A stretch of DNA of 38,100 nt from a gamma proteobacterium symbiont of Taylorina sp. (GTDB taxonomy: Bacteria > Pseudomonadota > Gammaproteobacteria > GRL18), in the NCBI GenBank assembly GCA_025655455.1, contig JAHXIV010000050.1, forward strand, positions 1 through 38,100. The letters run 5' to 3'. Position numbers and translations under genes: made by a program. The notes under the pieces were generated by a model. It ran no database searches, was not told the origin of the DNA, and was given only the letters and a program-made list of their open reading frames with translations. Shown here piece by piece: positions 8,620-17,757 of this stretch; the stretch's first letter is position 1; each line of letters opens with the position of its first letter.

Positions 8620-11600
8620 TTGAGAGATTTATTAAATCTAATAAAACAACAAAATCAGTTTGATGATTTTGATGCCATCCGTATTGGACTTTCTTCACCA
8701 CAAAAGATCAAATCATGGTCTTATGGGGAAGTAAAAAAGCCGGAAACTATTAACTATCGTACATTTAAACCGGAAAGAGATGGTTTATTTTGTGCTAAAA
8801 CATTTGGCCCTGTAAAAGACTATGAATGTCTATGCGGAAAATATAAACGCCTGAAACACCGTGGTGTTATTTGTGAAAAGTGCGGGGTTGAAGTCACACA
8901 GTCCAAAGTTCGTCGTGATCGTATGGGGCATATCGATTTGGCCTGTCCAGTTGCGCATATCTGGTATTTAAAGTCTTTACCTTCGCGTATGGGACTGATT
9001 TTAGATATGACTCTACGTGATATTGAAAGAGTGCTTTATTTTGAAGCATTTGTGGTTATTGATCCGGGTATGACGACACTGGAGAAGAATCAGATTCTGA
9101 CAGACGAACAATACCTGGATGCAATAGAAGAATATGGTGATGACTTTGATGCACGTATGGGTGCAGAAGCCATCAGAGAGTTATTAAAAGCTATTGATCT
9201 GGTAAAAGAAACTGCTGCAATTCGTGAAGGCATGGCTGGGACTGAATCAGAAACCAAACTAAAGAAATTTTCCAAACGTTTAAAACTTCTGGAATCTTTT
9301 CAGTATTCAAAAAATAAACCTGAATGGATGGTGATGACCGTATTACCGGTTTTGCCACCTGACCTGCGTCCTCTCGTTCCTCTTGAAGGCGGCCGTTTTG
9401 CTACTTCCGATTTGAATGATCTTTATCGTCGGGTTATTAATCGTAATAATCGTCTTAAGCGTTTATTAGAACTTAATGCGCCTGATATTATTGTACGTAA
9501 TGAAAAACGTATGCTGCAGGAATCTGTTGATGCATTATTAGATAATGGACGTCGTGGACGTGCTATTACCGGTTCAAATAAACGTCCTCTGAAATCCCTT
9601 GCTGATATGATTAAGGGTAAACAGGGTCGTTTCCGTCAGAATCTATTGGGTAAACGGGTAGACTATTCAGGTCGTTCCGTGATTGTGGTAGGGCCAACTT
9701 TAAAACTGCACCAATGCGGTTTACCCAAGAAAATGGCTCTGGAATTATTCAAGCCTTTTATTTTTAGTAAACTGGAATTACGCGGTCTGGCAACAACGAT
9801 TAAAGCTGCTAAAAAGATGGTTGAACGGGAAGGCGCTGAGGTGTGGGATATACTTGAAGAAGTGATCCGCGAACATCCGATTATGCTCAATCGTGCACCT
9901 ACATTGCACCGTCTTGGTATTCAGGCATTTGAGCCTGTGTTGATTGAAGGTAAGGCTATTCAATTGCATCCACTGGTTTGTACGGCATTTAATGCTGACT
10001 TTGACGGCGACCAGATGGCGGTACATATTCCCTTATCCATTGAAGCACAGCTTGAAGCGCGTACTTTAATGATGGCCTCCAATAATATCTTGTCACCTGC
10101 TAATGGTGAACCAATTATTGTCCCTTCACAGGACGTTGTTCTTGGTCTTTACTATATGACTCGCGAACTCATCAATAGTAAGGGTGAGGGGATGTTATTT
10201 GCTGACGCAATGGAAGCTGAACGTGCTTTTGAAACAGGCAATGCTATACTTCACGCTAAAGTTAAAGCTCGAATTACTGAATCAATAAAAAATGATGAGG
10301 GTGAACTGGTTGAAAGCAGGCGTATTGTTGACACCACCGTGGGACGAGTCATTTTATCGAAAATATTACCTTCGGGTTTATCATTTGATTTGATGAATAA
10401 GGATTTAACCAAGAAATCTATTTCGGCTTTGATTAATGCCTGCTATCGTGATGTCGGTCTAAAAGAAACCGTTATTTTTGCCGATCAGTTAATGTATACC
10501 GGCTTTGCCTATGCAGCTCGTTCCGGTGCCTCTTTTGGTGTCAATGATATGGTCATACCGGATAGTAAATATGGTATTATTGATAAGGCTGAAAAAGAAG
10601 TTCAGGAAATTCAGCAGCAATATGAATCAGGACTGGTCACTAATGGTGAACGTTATAATAAGGTGATCGACATCTGGTCTCATACCAATGAAGATGTGGC
10701 TAAATCCATGATGGATATTCTTGAATTTGATGAAATAGAAATTGATTACGTACCCACTTCGACTATTTCAGGTAAACCATTGAAAGAAATTGTTCCTGAT
10801 GAGCAAAAAGGGGTGATTCCAGAGAAAGGTGATGTGATTAAACAGACCTCATTTAACTCGGTTTATATGATGGCTGACTCAGGTGCACGTGGTAGTCCGG
10901 CACAGATAAGACAGCTGGCTGGTATGCGTGGTCTGATGGCAAAACCGGATGGTTCAATTATTGAAACACCTATCACAGCTAACTTCCGTGAGGGATTAAA
11001 TGTATTACAGTACTTTATTTCAACTCACGGTGCTCGAAAAGGTCTGGCTGATACGGCATTAAAAACAGCTAACTCAGGTTATCTGACACGTCGTCTGGTT
11101 GATGTGGCTCAGGATCTGGTGGTGGTTGAAGAAAATTGCGGCACCGATCAAGGAGTCATAGTTCAGTCTCTTATTGAAGGGGGGGATGTTGTTGAACCCT
11201 TAAGTGAACGGGTATTGGGACGTATTGTTGCAGAAGATGTGTTTAAGGTGAATAGTGATGAAGTCATTATTGCCAAGGGTACGCTGCTTGATGAAGCATG
11301 GTGTGAACAGTTAGATGATTTAGGTGTTGATCACATGACTGTACGATCTCCAATTTCCTGTGAAGCTCGTTTTGGTATTTGTTCAACTTGTTATGGTCGT
11401 GATTTGGCGCGTGGACATAAGGTTAATATGGGTGAAGCTGTGGGTGTTATTGCAGCTCAGTCTATTGGTGAGCCGGGTACTCAGCTGACTATGCGTACTT
11501 TTCATATTGGTGGAGCGGCTTCACGTGCAGCATCAGTGAGTAATATTGAAATTAAGTCATCGGGCACTATCCGTCTGCATAATATTAAAACAGTGGTTCA

Positions 11601-12873
11601 TGAATCAACTGGTCATAATGTTGCCGTATCCCGTTCCGGAGAACTAACAGTAATAGATGGTCATGGCCGCGAACGCGAGCGTTATAAAGTCCCTTATGGT
11701 GCTTCATTATCAGTATCAAATGGAACAGAAGCTAATGGCGGTGATATTGTTGCAAACTGGGATCCGCACACCCATCCTGTTATTACAGAAGTGGCTGGAA
11801 CTGTTCGCTTTATTGACTTTATTGAAGGTGTGACGGTTAATAAGGAAACGGATGCAATTACCGGTTTAAGTTCATTGGTGATTATTGATCCAATGCAACG
11901 TACCAGTAGTGCAAAAGAATTACGCCCAATGGTTAAACTGGTAGATACTGATGGTAATGATTTAAATATTGTTGGTACAGATATCCCGGCACAATACGCT
12001 CTGCCTGCAGGTGCAATTGTAAACCATGCGGATGGTGATAATGTTGGTGTTGGTGATGCGGTTGCACGTATTCCTCAGGAATCTTCGAAAACTAAAGATA
12101 TTACCGGTGGTTTACCACGAGTAGCAGATTTATTTGAAGCCAGAAAACCAAAGGAACCTTCAATTTTAGCTGAAATCTCAGGTGTTGCCAGTTTCGGTAA
12201 AGAAACAAAAGGTAAACAGCGTCTGGTGATAACGCCTAATGAAGGTAAACCATATGAAGCGCTTCTTCCAAAGTGGCGACATATTAATATATTTGAAGGT
12301 GAACATGTGGAAAAAGGTGAGGTCATTTCAGATGGAGCACCAAATCCGCATGATATTTTACGTTTGAAGGGTGAACATGAATTAGCCAACTATATTGTTA
12401 ATGAAGTTCAGGAAGTTTATCGTTTACAGGGCGTAAAAATTAATGATAAACATATTGAAGTCATAGTACGTCAAATGATTAAGCGGGCAGAGATTTTAAA
12501 CGCAGGTGATACGAAGTTCATTAAAGGTGAACAGGTGGAATATGCTGCCATTATAGAAGAAAACCTGCGTATTGAAAAAGATGGTAAATTAGCAGCTACT
12601 TTTGAACGACAGCTGCTGGGTATTACCAAAGCCTCTTTAGCGACTGAATCATTTATTTCTGCTGCTTCATTCCAGGAAACAACCCGTGTTCTGACGGAAG
12701 CTTCTGTAGCAGGAAAGAGTGATGACTTACGTGGATTAAAAGAGAATGTTATCGTTGGAAGATTAATTCCAGCAGGAACAGGTCTGACTTTTCATAATGA
12801 GCGTCGTAAACGCAGACAAAAATATAACGAACGTTATCAGTTAAAAGCTGAAATGAATCAGCTGGAAAGCTAA
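8620..12873 (+). CDS. rpoC: DNA-directed RNA polymerase subunit beta'
   Basis: RpoC carries the catalytic magnesium site of RNA polymerase. Translation starts at TTG (8620), supported by AGAGGA 7 nt upstream and by alignment of the N-terminus ([10 protein letters not shown]) with E. coli MKDLLKFL. The product has 1417 residues. The N-terminal zinc ribbon is C70, C72, C85 and C88. The catalytic [12 protein letters not shown] has D460, D462 and D464, exactly the E. coli numbering. The trigger-loop region [19 protein letters not shown] and a second zinc cluster including C914, C921 and C924 are present. Compared with E. coli, about 26 residues are added between these sites, mainly around 705-742. 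The C-terminus ends soon after GRLIPAGTG. Confidence 0.99.
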   Translation: MRDLLNLIKQQNQFDDFDAIRIGLSSPQKIKSWSYGEVKKPETINYRTFKPERDGLFCAKTFGPVKDYECLCGKYKRLKHRGVICEKCGVEVTQSKVRRDRMGHIDLACPVAHIWYLKSLPSRMGLILDMTLRDIERVLYFEAFVVIDPGMTTLEKNQILTDEQYLDAIEEYGDDFDARMGAEAIRELLKAIDLVKETAAIREGMAGTESETKLKKFSKRLKLLESFQYSKNKPEWMVMTVLPVLPPDLRPLVPLEGGRFATSDLNDLYRRVINRNNRLKRLLELNAPDIIVRNEKRMLQESVDALLDNGRRGRAITGSNKRPLKSLADMIKGKQGRFRQNLLGKRVDYSGRSVIVVGPTLKLHQCGLPKKMALELFKPFIFSKLELRGLATTIKAAKKMVEREGAEVWDILEEVIREHPIMLNRAPTLHRLGIQAFEPVLIEGKAIQLHPLVCTAFNADFDGDQMAVHIPLSIEAQLEARTLMMASNNILSPANGEPIIVPSQDVVLGLYYMTRELINSKGEGMLFADAMEAERAFETGNAILHAKVKARITESIKNDEGELVESRRIVDTTVGRVILSKILPSGLSFDLMNKDLTKKSISALINACYRDVGLKETVIFADQLMYTGFAYAARSGASFGVNDMVIPDSKYGIIDKAEKEVQEIQQQYESGLVTNGERYNKVIDIWSHTNEDVAKSMMDILEFDEIEIDYVPTSTISGKPLKEIVPDEQKGVIPEKGDVIKQTSFNSVYMMADSGARGSPAQIRQLAGMRGLMAKPDGSIIETPITANFREGLNVLQYFISTHGARKGLADTALKTANSGYLTRRLVDVAQDLVVVEENCGTDQGVIVQSLIEGGDVVEPLSERVLGRIVAEDVFKVNSDEVIIAKGTLLDEAWCEQLDDLGVDHMTVRSPISCEARFGICSTCYGRDLARGHKVNMGEAVGVIAAQSIGEPGTQLTMRTFHIGGAASRAASVSNIEIKSSGTIRLHNIKTVVHESTGHNVAVSRSGELTVIDGHGRERERYKVPYGASLSVSNGTEANGGDIVANWDPHTHPVITEVAGTVRFIDFIEGVTVNKETDAITGLSSLVIIDPMQRTSSAKELRPMVKLVDTDGNDLNIVGTDIPAQYALPAGAIVNHADGDNVGVGDAVARIPQESSKTKDITGGLPRVADLFEARKPKEPSILAEISGVASFGKETKGKQRLVITPNEGKPYEALLPKWRHINIFEGEHVEKGEVISDGAPNPHDILRLKGEHELANYIVNEVQEVYRLQGVKINDKHIEVIVRQMIKRAEILNAGDTKFIKGEQVEYAAIIEENLRIEKDGKLAATFERQLLGITKASLATESFISAASFQETTRVLTEASVAGKSDDLRGLKENVIVGRLIPAGTGLTFHNERRKRRQKYNERYQLKAEMNQLES

Positions 12874-12892
12874 GTCGTCTTGCTTGTAACAC

Positions 12893-12929
12893 AAAAAGCC
12901 TTATGAATATCATTCATAAGGCTTTTTTT
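12893..12929. terminator. Bidirectional intrinsic terminator between rpoC and damX
   Basis: AAAAAGCCTTATGAAT (12893-12908) pairs perfectly with ATTCATAAGGCTTTTT (12912-12927) around a 3-nt loop, ending in a run of seven Ts (12923-12929). The A-run on the left arm provides the T-run for the other strand. It therefore ends both the rpoBC transcript (+) and the pil-aro-damX transcript (-), whose last stop is at 12979. Confidence 0.93.
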
Positions 12930-12978
12930 AACTCTATCCCAGAGCTTGCCCCCAGAGCTGGAAATCTTGACCTTACTA

Positions 12979-15843
12979 CTAATTGCTCATTAAACCATGG
13001 ATATCTGAAAAACTGCGTACCCAGGGTTTAATTGATTTCATTTTTGATGTCATTTCTTTCATGGCCTGTTCAGCGGACTTTCTATCAGCATAAACTCCGT
13101 AGATTAACACATAGAGTTTTTTCCCTGCACTATTTATAACAAACTGAGTACTCTGCTGTTTTATGTTATGAGTTCGAATAAAGTCATCGACAGCCAGTTT
13201 TCTGCTTAAAGTGAGCAATTGTATCGTATAGTTGGCAGGATTCTGGGTCCAGATCCAGGCATCATTCCTCTCTTTTATAAAAATTTGTTTGTTTTTTGAT
13301 GGTATGCCTGAGTCATTTTGTGTTAATAGAAAATGATCCTTTTGCAGTTGTTTTTTAATGCTTTTAAAACTTCTTATCCAGGGTTTTGGGTTAGTTAGAG
13401 TTGTATCGAGAGAGGCAACGGCAGTCCTGGCTTTTTCCTTTGAATTATATTTGCCATAAGTCATGCTATACCAGCCCTGACCATCACGCTGTGTTTCAAA
13501 ACGGGCAATGTCACCTGTCAAAGAATACTTTTTAACCAGCTTAGTTATAGCCTGCTTATCTCTTGAACCAAATAATTGTATAGTGAAGTTGTTATCTGCC
13601 TGCTGTAATAACCAGTTCTTATCTTTTATGACGGTAGTTGAAGCAGTTGCAGGAGAAGAAGCTCTATTTTTTTTTAAGGTAGACTGCTGTTCCAGGACGA
13701 CACTGAAAGAGGCTGGGCTGAAGCTGTCCCCCTTATTGTTAATAAGCGATACGCCCCATTGACGATTTTTTGCTCCAGTGGTGATGAATAACTGAATTTT
13801 ATTAGCATTGAAATATTCAAACTGGGCTGGTGTTAAACGCCTGGAAAACTGTTTTTTATTATTATCCCATGTTAATTCAACTATAGTTTTACTGCTAAAA
13901 CCCTGTCCTGAAATGGTCAGAGTCTGACGCTTATTGGCAGCAGACATTGGATTAGGTGATAGTTTGTTAATGCCAGGCATTTTAGTATTGTTTGCAGTAA
14001 AGGGTTTTATAATTTTAAAACTAAACTTTTTTGATTGTTCTCCTGTTTTATTTTGAGCTAAAATTTTCCACTTCTGTTCATTGCTGCCGGTGGTTAGATG
14101 CAGCTTTATGGTATTTTTATTAAGAAAATGCCATTGTTTTGGTGTTGACAAGTTTGAAAATTCTTTTTTATTGTTATCAAAGAAAAGTAATAAGCTCATG
14201 TCTTTACTAAAGTTTTTCCCCTTAATAGTGATAAACTGGCGTTTTGAAGAGCCGATAACAGGTTCTGGTTCAATCAGCATAATGTCAGGCATAACTTTTG
14301 TGTCAATGGATTTATTATCAGTTACTATTTTCTCATTCGTTATGTTCTCTGACTTATGATCCTCCACTTCAACTATTTCAAGTTCAGTTTTTATTTCAGT
14401 TTCTGATTCAATAGCAGGTACAGTCTCTAGTGCCTGTTGAGTTGTTTGACCTTCCTTAGAAAAAGAATCCACTGCTATCGCTTTAATATTCTCTTGTGGT
14501 GCAGATATTTTATCTATTGGTTCATTGAGTTGGAAGCTGCCTTCAGGAGGAAGTTCCAGAGGTAGTAATTCAACTTGTTCAGTGTTCTGTTTGATAGCTT
14601 TTTCCGGCTCATCAAATTGCATGTTAATGAAAAGTATTGTGAATAAAACGGCCAATACAATGGTAGTAGGGATAATAAATTTTGCTGAATTTAATCCCTG
14701 GAACTTGTTTATATACGCAGGGGGAGTCTTACTGACTTTATTTGATAAAAATTCATCTTCGGGTTCGAGCAATTCTCTATTGAAAAATGGGGCTTTGTCA
14801 TTATCTGCCTGTTGTTCTGATTCTTTAATGTCAGCCATGTTTTCAATTTCATCAAATTGTTCGGTTAAACGGCTGAGCTGTTCATCTATGCGATCAGCTT
14901 CAGGTTCGTCAATATTTGCATTGCTGAAAATATCAGTCTTTTCAACTTCAGAGCTGGTATTAATTTTACTATCAGCAGCGAATTGTTGTTCAAAATTATC
15001 AGATGTGGATGCAAAAGGATGATTATTTGTAATATTGTTTTCAGGGGGTAGGATGTTTTGTCTGTATTGATCAACTTCCGTTTCTTCCTCAATATAGTTT
15101 TCTGCCTTACCACTGGAGGTCAGAAATTTTTCAGCAAAAAAATTAATTTTTTCAGGAATACCTGCTGAGTCATTATAAATGCTGTCTATAATACGTGGAG
15201 TAAAAGGAGATTCACGATTAAACCCGACCACAGTCATCTTATGTCTCAGGTAGCCGGATACACCTTCCTTATCGAAGTTATCAAGGATAGCAATATGAAT
15301 AATATCTCTAAATTCTTTAAATTCAGGATTCTGCAAACATTCAGTAATGATTGATGTGGAAAATAAAACAATATGAATATATGGTTCATCATTTTGTTCC
15401 TGCTGAGAAAGCTGCATCAAAAAACGAATAGAATCCACTGATAAGTTTTGAGCATTATCAATCAATAATAGTGGTTTGGAACCTAATTGATTGATTTCAG
15501 ATAGTTGAACTTCCAGAGCTTCTAATAAGTCCAAGTCATCATCCGGTTTAGCGCCAAATGAATTCATGATTGTCTGGATTAATGATAAGGTATCGGATTG
15601 TTCGGTATCCTGAATTTTTACTATGCGCCAGTTATTACCCTTTCTATTCTGCAAGGCTTCTAAAAAGTGAGTTTTACCTACACCGGGTGCACCAATAATA
15701 ACCTGTAAATTATTGGAAAACTCGATCAAATGCTCAGTTGACTCCATAATTTGAGCACGACTATGATCGGCATAGAAAAAACGTTGAGAGGTAGTATTAT
15801 TGAAAGGATTTTCTTTTAAGCCCAGTCTATCCAATTGCGGCAC
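12979..15843 (-). CDS. damX: DamX-like protein: AAA ATPase, TM, two TIG-like and two SPOR domains
   Basis: A 954-residue inner-membrane protein in the conserved damX position after aroK-aroB. SPOR proteins bind denuded septal peptidoglycan and act in division. Residues 1-250 are an ExeA/GspA-type AAA domain with Walker A GAPGVGKT (51-58) and Walker B LLLID (125-129). An acidic, low-complexity linker leads to one membrane helix (about 387-408). Two related modules (about 520-613 and 621-717) share DNNKK-F-S, T-P and TTG-W patterns and resemble IPT/TIG folds. Two SPOR domains follow (about 745-828 and 861-944), both ending KPW[IV]RSF. Start is GTG with GGGAG 6 nt upstream; a start in another frame is excluded by the AAA homology. 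AAA plus SPOR is known for DamX; the doubled TIG and SPOR parts make it unusually large. Confidence 0.85.
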   Translation of the reverse strand: MPQLDRLGLKENPFNNTTSQRFFYADHSRAQIMESTEHLIEFSNNLQVIIGAPGVGKTHFLEALQNRKGNNWRIVKIQDTEQSDTLSLIQTIMNSFGAKPDDDLDLLEALEVQLSEINQLGSKPLLLIDNAQNLSVDSIRFLMQLSQQEQNDEPYIHIVLFSTSIITECLQNPEFKEFRDIIHIAILDNFDKEGVSGYLRHKMTVVGFNRESPFTPRIIDSIYNDSAGIPEKINFFAEKFLTSSGKAENYIEEETEVDQYRQNILPPENNITNNHPFASTSDNFEQQFAADSKINTSSEVEKTDIFSNANIDEPEADRIDEQLSRLTEQFDEIENMADIKESEQQADNDKAPFFNRELLEPEDEFLSNKVSKTPPAYINKFQGLNSAKFIIPTTIVLAVLFTILFINMQFDEPEKAIKQNTEQVELLPLELPPEGSFQLNEPIDKISAPQENIKAIAVDSFSKEGQTTQQALETVPAIESETEIKTELEIVEVEDHKSENITNEKIVTDNKSIDTKVMPDIMLIEPEPVIGSSKRQFITIKGKNFSKDMSLLLFFDNNKKEFSNLSTPKQWHFLNKNTIKLHLTTGSNEQKWKILAQNKTGEQSKKFSFKIIKPFTANNTKMPGINKLSPNPMSAANKRQTLTISGQGFSSKTIVELTWDNNKKQFSRRLTPAQFEYFNANKIQLFITTGAKNRQWGVSLINNKGDSFSPASFSVVLEQQSTLKKNRASSPATASTTVIKDKNWLLQQADNNFTIQLFGSRDKQAITKLVKKYSLTGDIARFETQRDGQGWYSMTYGKYNSKEKARTAVASLDTTLTNPKPWIRSFKSIKKQLQKDHFLLTQNDSGIPSKNKQIFIKERNDAWIWTQNPANYTIQLLTLSRKLAVDDFIRTHNIKQQSTQFVINSAGKKLYVLIYGVYADRKSAEQAMKEMTSKMKSIKPWVRSFSDIHGLMSN

Positions 15844-15869
15844 ATATTACTCCCGGCTAAAATCTTAAG

Positions 15870-16973
15870 TTATTTTGTAGAAAACGTTTCTAAAGTTTGT
15901 TCCAGTTTTGTCCTGTCAAACTCAGATGTTATGAAACTATTTCCCAAAGCATTAATTAAAACAAGGTGTAATTGTCCATCTAACACCTTTTTGTCACCCT
16001 GCATCAATCTGGAAAGTTCTTGTACGGAAACTTGTTTTTCTTCAGCAGGTATTTGAACAGGCAAACTAGCCAGTTTTATAAGTTCAATTATTTTTTGCTG
16101 CGTGTCAGAATCTATCCAGCCGTGTCTGACTGAAAGATCGGCTGCCATGACCATGCCGATGGCAACAGCTTCACCATGTAGACAATTGCCATAGCCCAAA
16201 GCAGTTTCTATGGCATGTCCAAAAGTATGTCCCAGATTTAATATAGCCCGTTGCCCTTGTTCTTTTTCATCTGCGGCAACGATAGCTGCTTTGTCCTGGC
16301 AGGAAAATTTAATGGCATAAGCCAGGGCATCAGCATCTCTATTAATCAGAGCATCCATGTTATTTAGCAGCCAGTTGAAAAAAGAGGCATTATTAATGAG
16401 AGCATATTTAATCACTTCAGCAATGCCTGAGCTTAACTGTCGATCATCAAGAGTCTTTAATGTATTCGTATCTGCTATGACACATTGAGGTTGATGAAAT
16501 GAACCAATCATATTCTTTCCCAGAGGATGATTAACACCTGTTTTACCGCCAACAGATGAATCTACCTGAGCAAGTAGTGTGGTTGGAATTTGAATAAAGT
16601 TAACGCCACGGCGGTAAATAGCAGCAGCAAATCCTGTCATATCACCAACAACGCCCCCACCTAATGCGACAAGCGTAACATGGCGATCAAACTGATTTTC
16701 CATTAAACAGTTGATAATAGGTAAAATACCATCGTAAGTTTTGTAAATCTCTCCATCAGGAAGAATAACAGACTTACATTGATAAGATGAAAAAAGTTCA
16801 AGGGTTTTTTTTAGATAAAGGGGGGCGATAGTTTCGTTGCTGACAATAACAATCTGTTTGCCTTTAATATAATCCGAGATCAAGTTCTTATTGTTCAGGA
16901 AGTAGTTTAATAAATTATCACCAATAAAAATTGGGTAACTACGTTCATCCAAGTCAACATTTAAGGTAATCAT
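15870..16973 (-). CDS. aroB: 3-dehydroquinate synthase
   Basis: AroB converts DAHP to 3-dehydroquinate, the second step of the shikimate pathway, using NAD and a divalent metal. The 367-residue length is typical. Visible motifs are the NAD-binding GGGVVGDMTGFAAAIYRRGV, the substrate-binding IPTTLLAQVDSSVGGKTGVN and the metal ligands E186 (GIAEVIKY), H249 (LNLGHTFGHA) and H266 (LHGEAVAIGM). It is downstream of aroK (67-nt gap) and upstream of damX (26-nt gap). No strong Shine-Dalgarno precedes the ATG, so coupling with aroK translation is possible. Nothing suggests inactivation. Confidence 0.98.
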   Translation of the reverse strand: MITLNVDLDERSYPIFIGDNLLNYFLNNKNLISDYIKGKQIVIVSNETIAPLYLKKTLELFSSYQCKSVILPDGEIYKTYDGILPIINCLMENQFDRHVTLVALGGGVVGDMTGFAAAIYRRGVNFIQIPTTLLAQVDSSVGGKTGVNHPLGKNMIGSFHQPQCVIADTNTLKTLDDRQLSSGIAEVIKYALINNASFFNWLLNNMDALINRDADALAYAIKFSCQDKAAIVAADEKEQGQRAILNLGHTFGHAIETALGYGNCLHGEAVAIGMVMAADLSVRHGWIDSDTQQKIIELIKLASLPVQIPAEEKQVSVQELSRLMQGDKKVLDGQLHLVLINALGNSFITSEFDRTKLEQTLETFSTK

Positions 16974-17040
16974 TTATTTTGTTTATTTATAGTTGGTCAA
17001 GGGGTAAAAACCCGGTGTTAACAATTATAAGAAGAACCGG

Positions 17041-17574
17041 CTATCCTATACTTAAGCTATTTAATCTGCTTTCTAATTCTTTAACAGCGGTATGAACTGT
17101 CATTTTATTAGTGGTTAGTATTATATCAGCTAATTCACGATAAATGGGTTCGCGTTCAATAAGAATTTTTTTTAGGCTTTCTTTTGGATTATCAGTTTGT
17201 AATAGAGGACGGTTTTTATCTTTTGCTGTTCTCGCTAATAAATCATCAATTTCAGCACATAAGTAAATAACGGTACCTGAACGGCTTAATGAATTTTGGT
17301 TTTCTTTCCTTAAAACAGCACCGCCACCTGTTGCCAGTACAATATGATGTTTATTACAAAGGTCGGATATAATATTTTGCTCCCGTTTACGAAAACCCTC
17401 CTCACCTTCCAACTCAAAAATAAGAGGGATGGAAGCACCGGTTCTTTCTTCAATTTCACGGTCACTATCATAGAAGTCATAATCAAACACTTTGGCAATT
17501 TGTCTGCCAATGGTTGTTTTTCCAGCACCCATGGGACCAATTAAAATAATATTCTTTAGTTTGTTATAGCCCAT
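17041..17574 (-). CDS. aroK: Shikimate kinase I
   Basis: Phosphorylates shikimate at O3 with ATP, the fifth step of the aromatic pathway. The 177-residue protein has the P-loop GPMGAGKTT (13-21), the shikimate-binding DSD (36-38), R62 in FRKRE and the GGG (83-85), and a lid with R122 in KNRPLLQ. The aroK-aroB pair behind pilQ is the standard gammaproteobacterial arrangement. A hairpin with a short T-rich tail on the minus strand (17666-17698) lies between pilQ and aroK, so aroK may need its own promoter or readthrough; none was recognised in the 183-nt gap. Confidence 0.97.
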   Translation of the reverse strand: MGYNKLKNIILIGPMGAGKTTIGRQIAKVFDYDFYDSDREIEERTGASIPLIFELEGEEGFRKREQNIISDLCNKHHIVLATGGGAVLRKENQNSLSRSGTVIYLCAEIDDLLARTAKDKNRPLLQTDNPKESLKKILIEREPIYRELADIILTTNKMTVHTAVKELESRLNSLSIG

Positions 17575-17665
17575 ATCATTCTAATCTGTTAGGTAAGGAA
17601 TATACCCTCAAAAAAGGTATTAGTTTCGTTGTTGAACAGTCAACTGCATATTCGGTTACAATAAG

Positions 17666-17698
17666 AAAGGGCTGTGGTTATCCCAACAGCCCTTTTTT
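17666..17698. terminator. Hairpin between pilQ and aroK
   Basis: AAAGGGCTGT (17666-17675) pairs perfectly with ACAGCCCTTT (17686-17695), with a 10-nt loop that can itself form GG/CC. The T-run is best on the plus strand (TTTTTT, 17693-17698). On the minus strand, the direction of pilQ, the tail is only TTTCTTAT, so termination of the pil transcript is probably partial, leaving aroK-aroB-damX with reduced readthrough. No plus-strand gene lies upstream that would need it. Confidence 0.65.
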
Positions 17699-17720
17699 AT
17701 TTGATTAATGGAGTAACTTT

Positions 17721-17756
17721 TAACTTGGCTAATGGCTTTAAACTCAGCTGATGGCT
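17721..17756 (-). repeat. Tandem pair of the 17-nt motif just after pilQ
   Basis: On the minus strand, starting 2 nt after the pilQ stop, AGCCATCAGCTGAGTTT (17756-17740) is followed by AGCCATTAGCCAAGTTA (17737-17721), with starts 19 nt apart. They share the AGCC-n-T-Y-AGC core with the pair in the rplK leader (1549-1587) and with the heads at 1327 and 19924, though they are the most divergent copies. Confidence 0.55.
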
Positions 17757-17757
17757 C

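Noticed and set aside
14525..15022. 165-codon plus-strand frame opposite damX
   Set aside because: Ser/Leu-rich antisense of an acidic linker; no start signal, and the damX frame is strongly supported on the other strand.
16970..17040. Pause or attenuator between aroK and aroB
   Set aside because: Only a weak short pairing (GGGT/ACCC) was seen, with no T-run.
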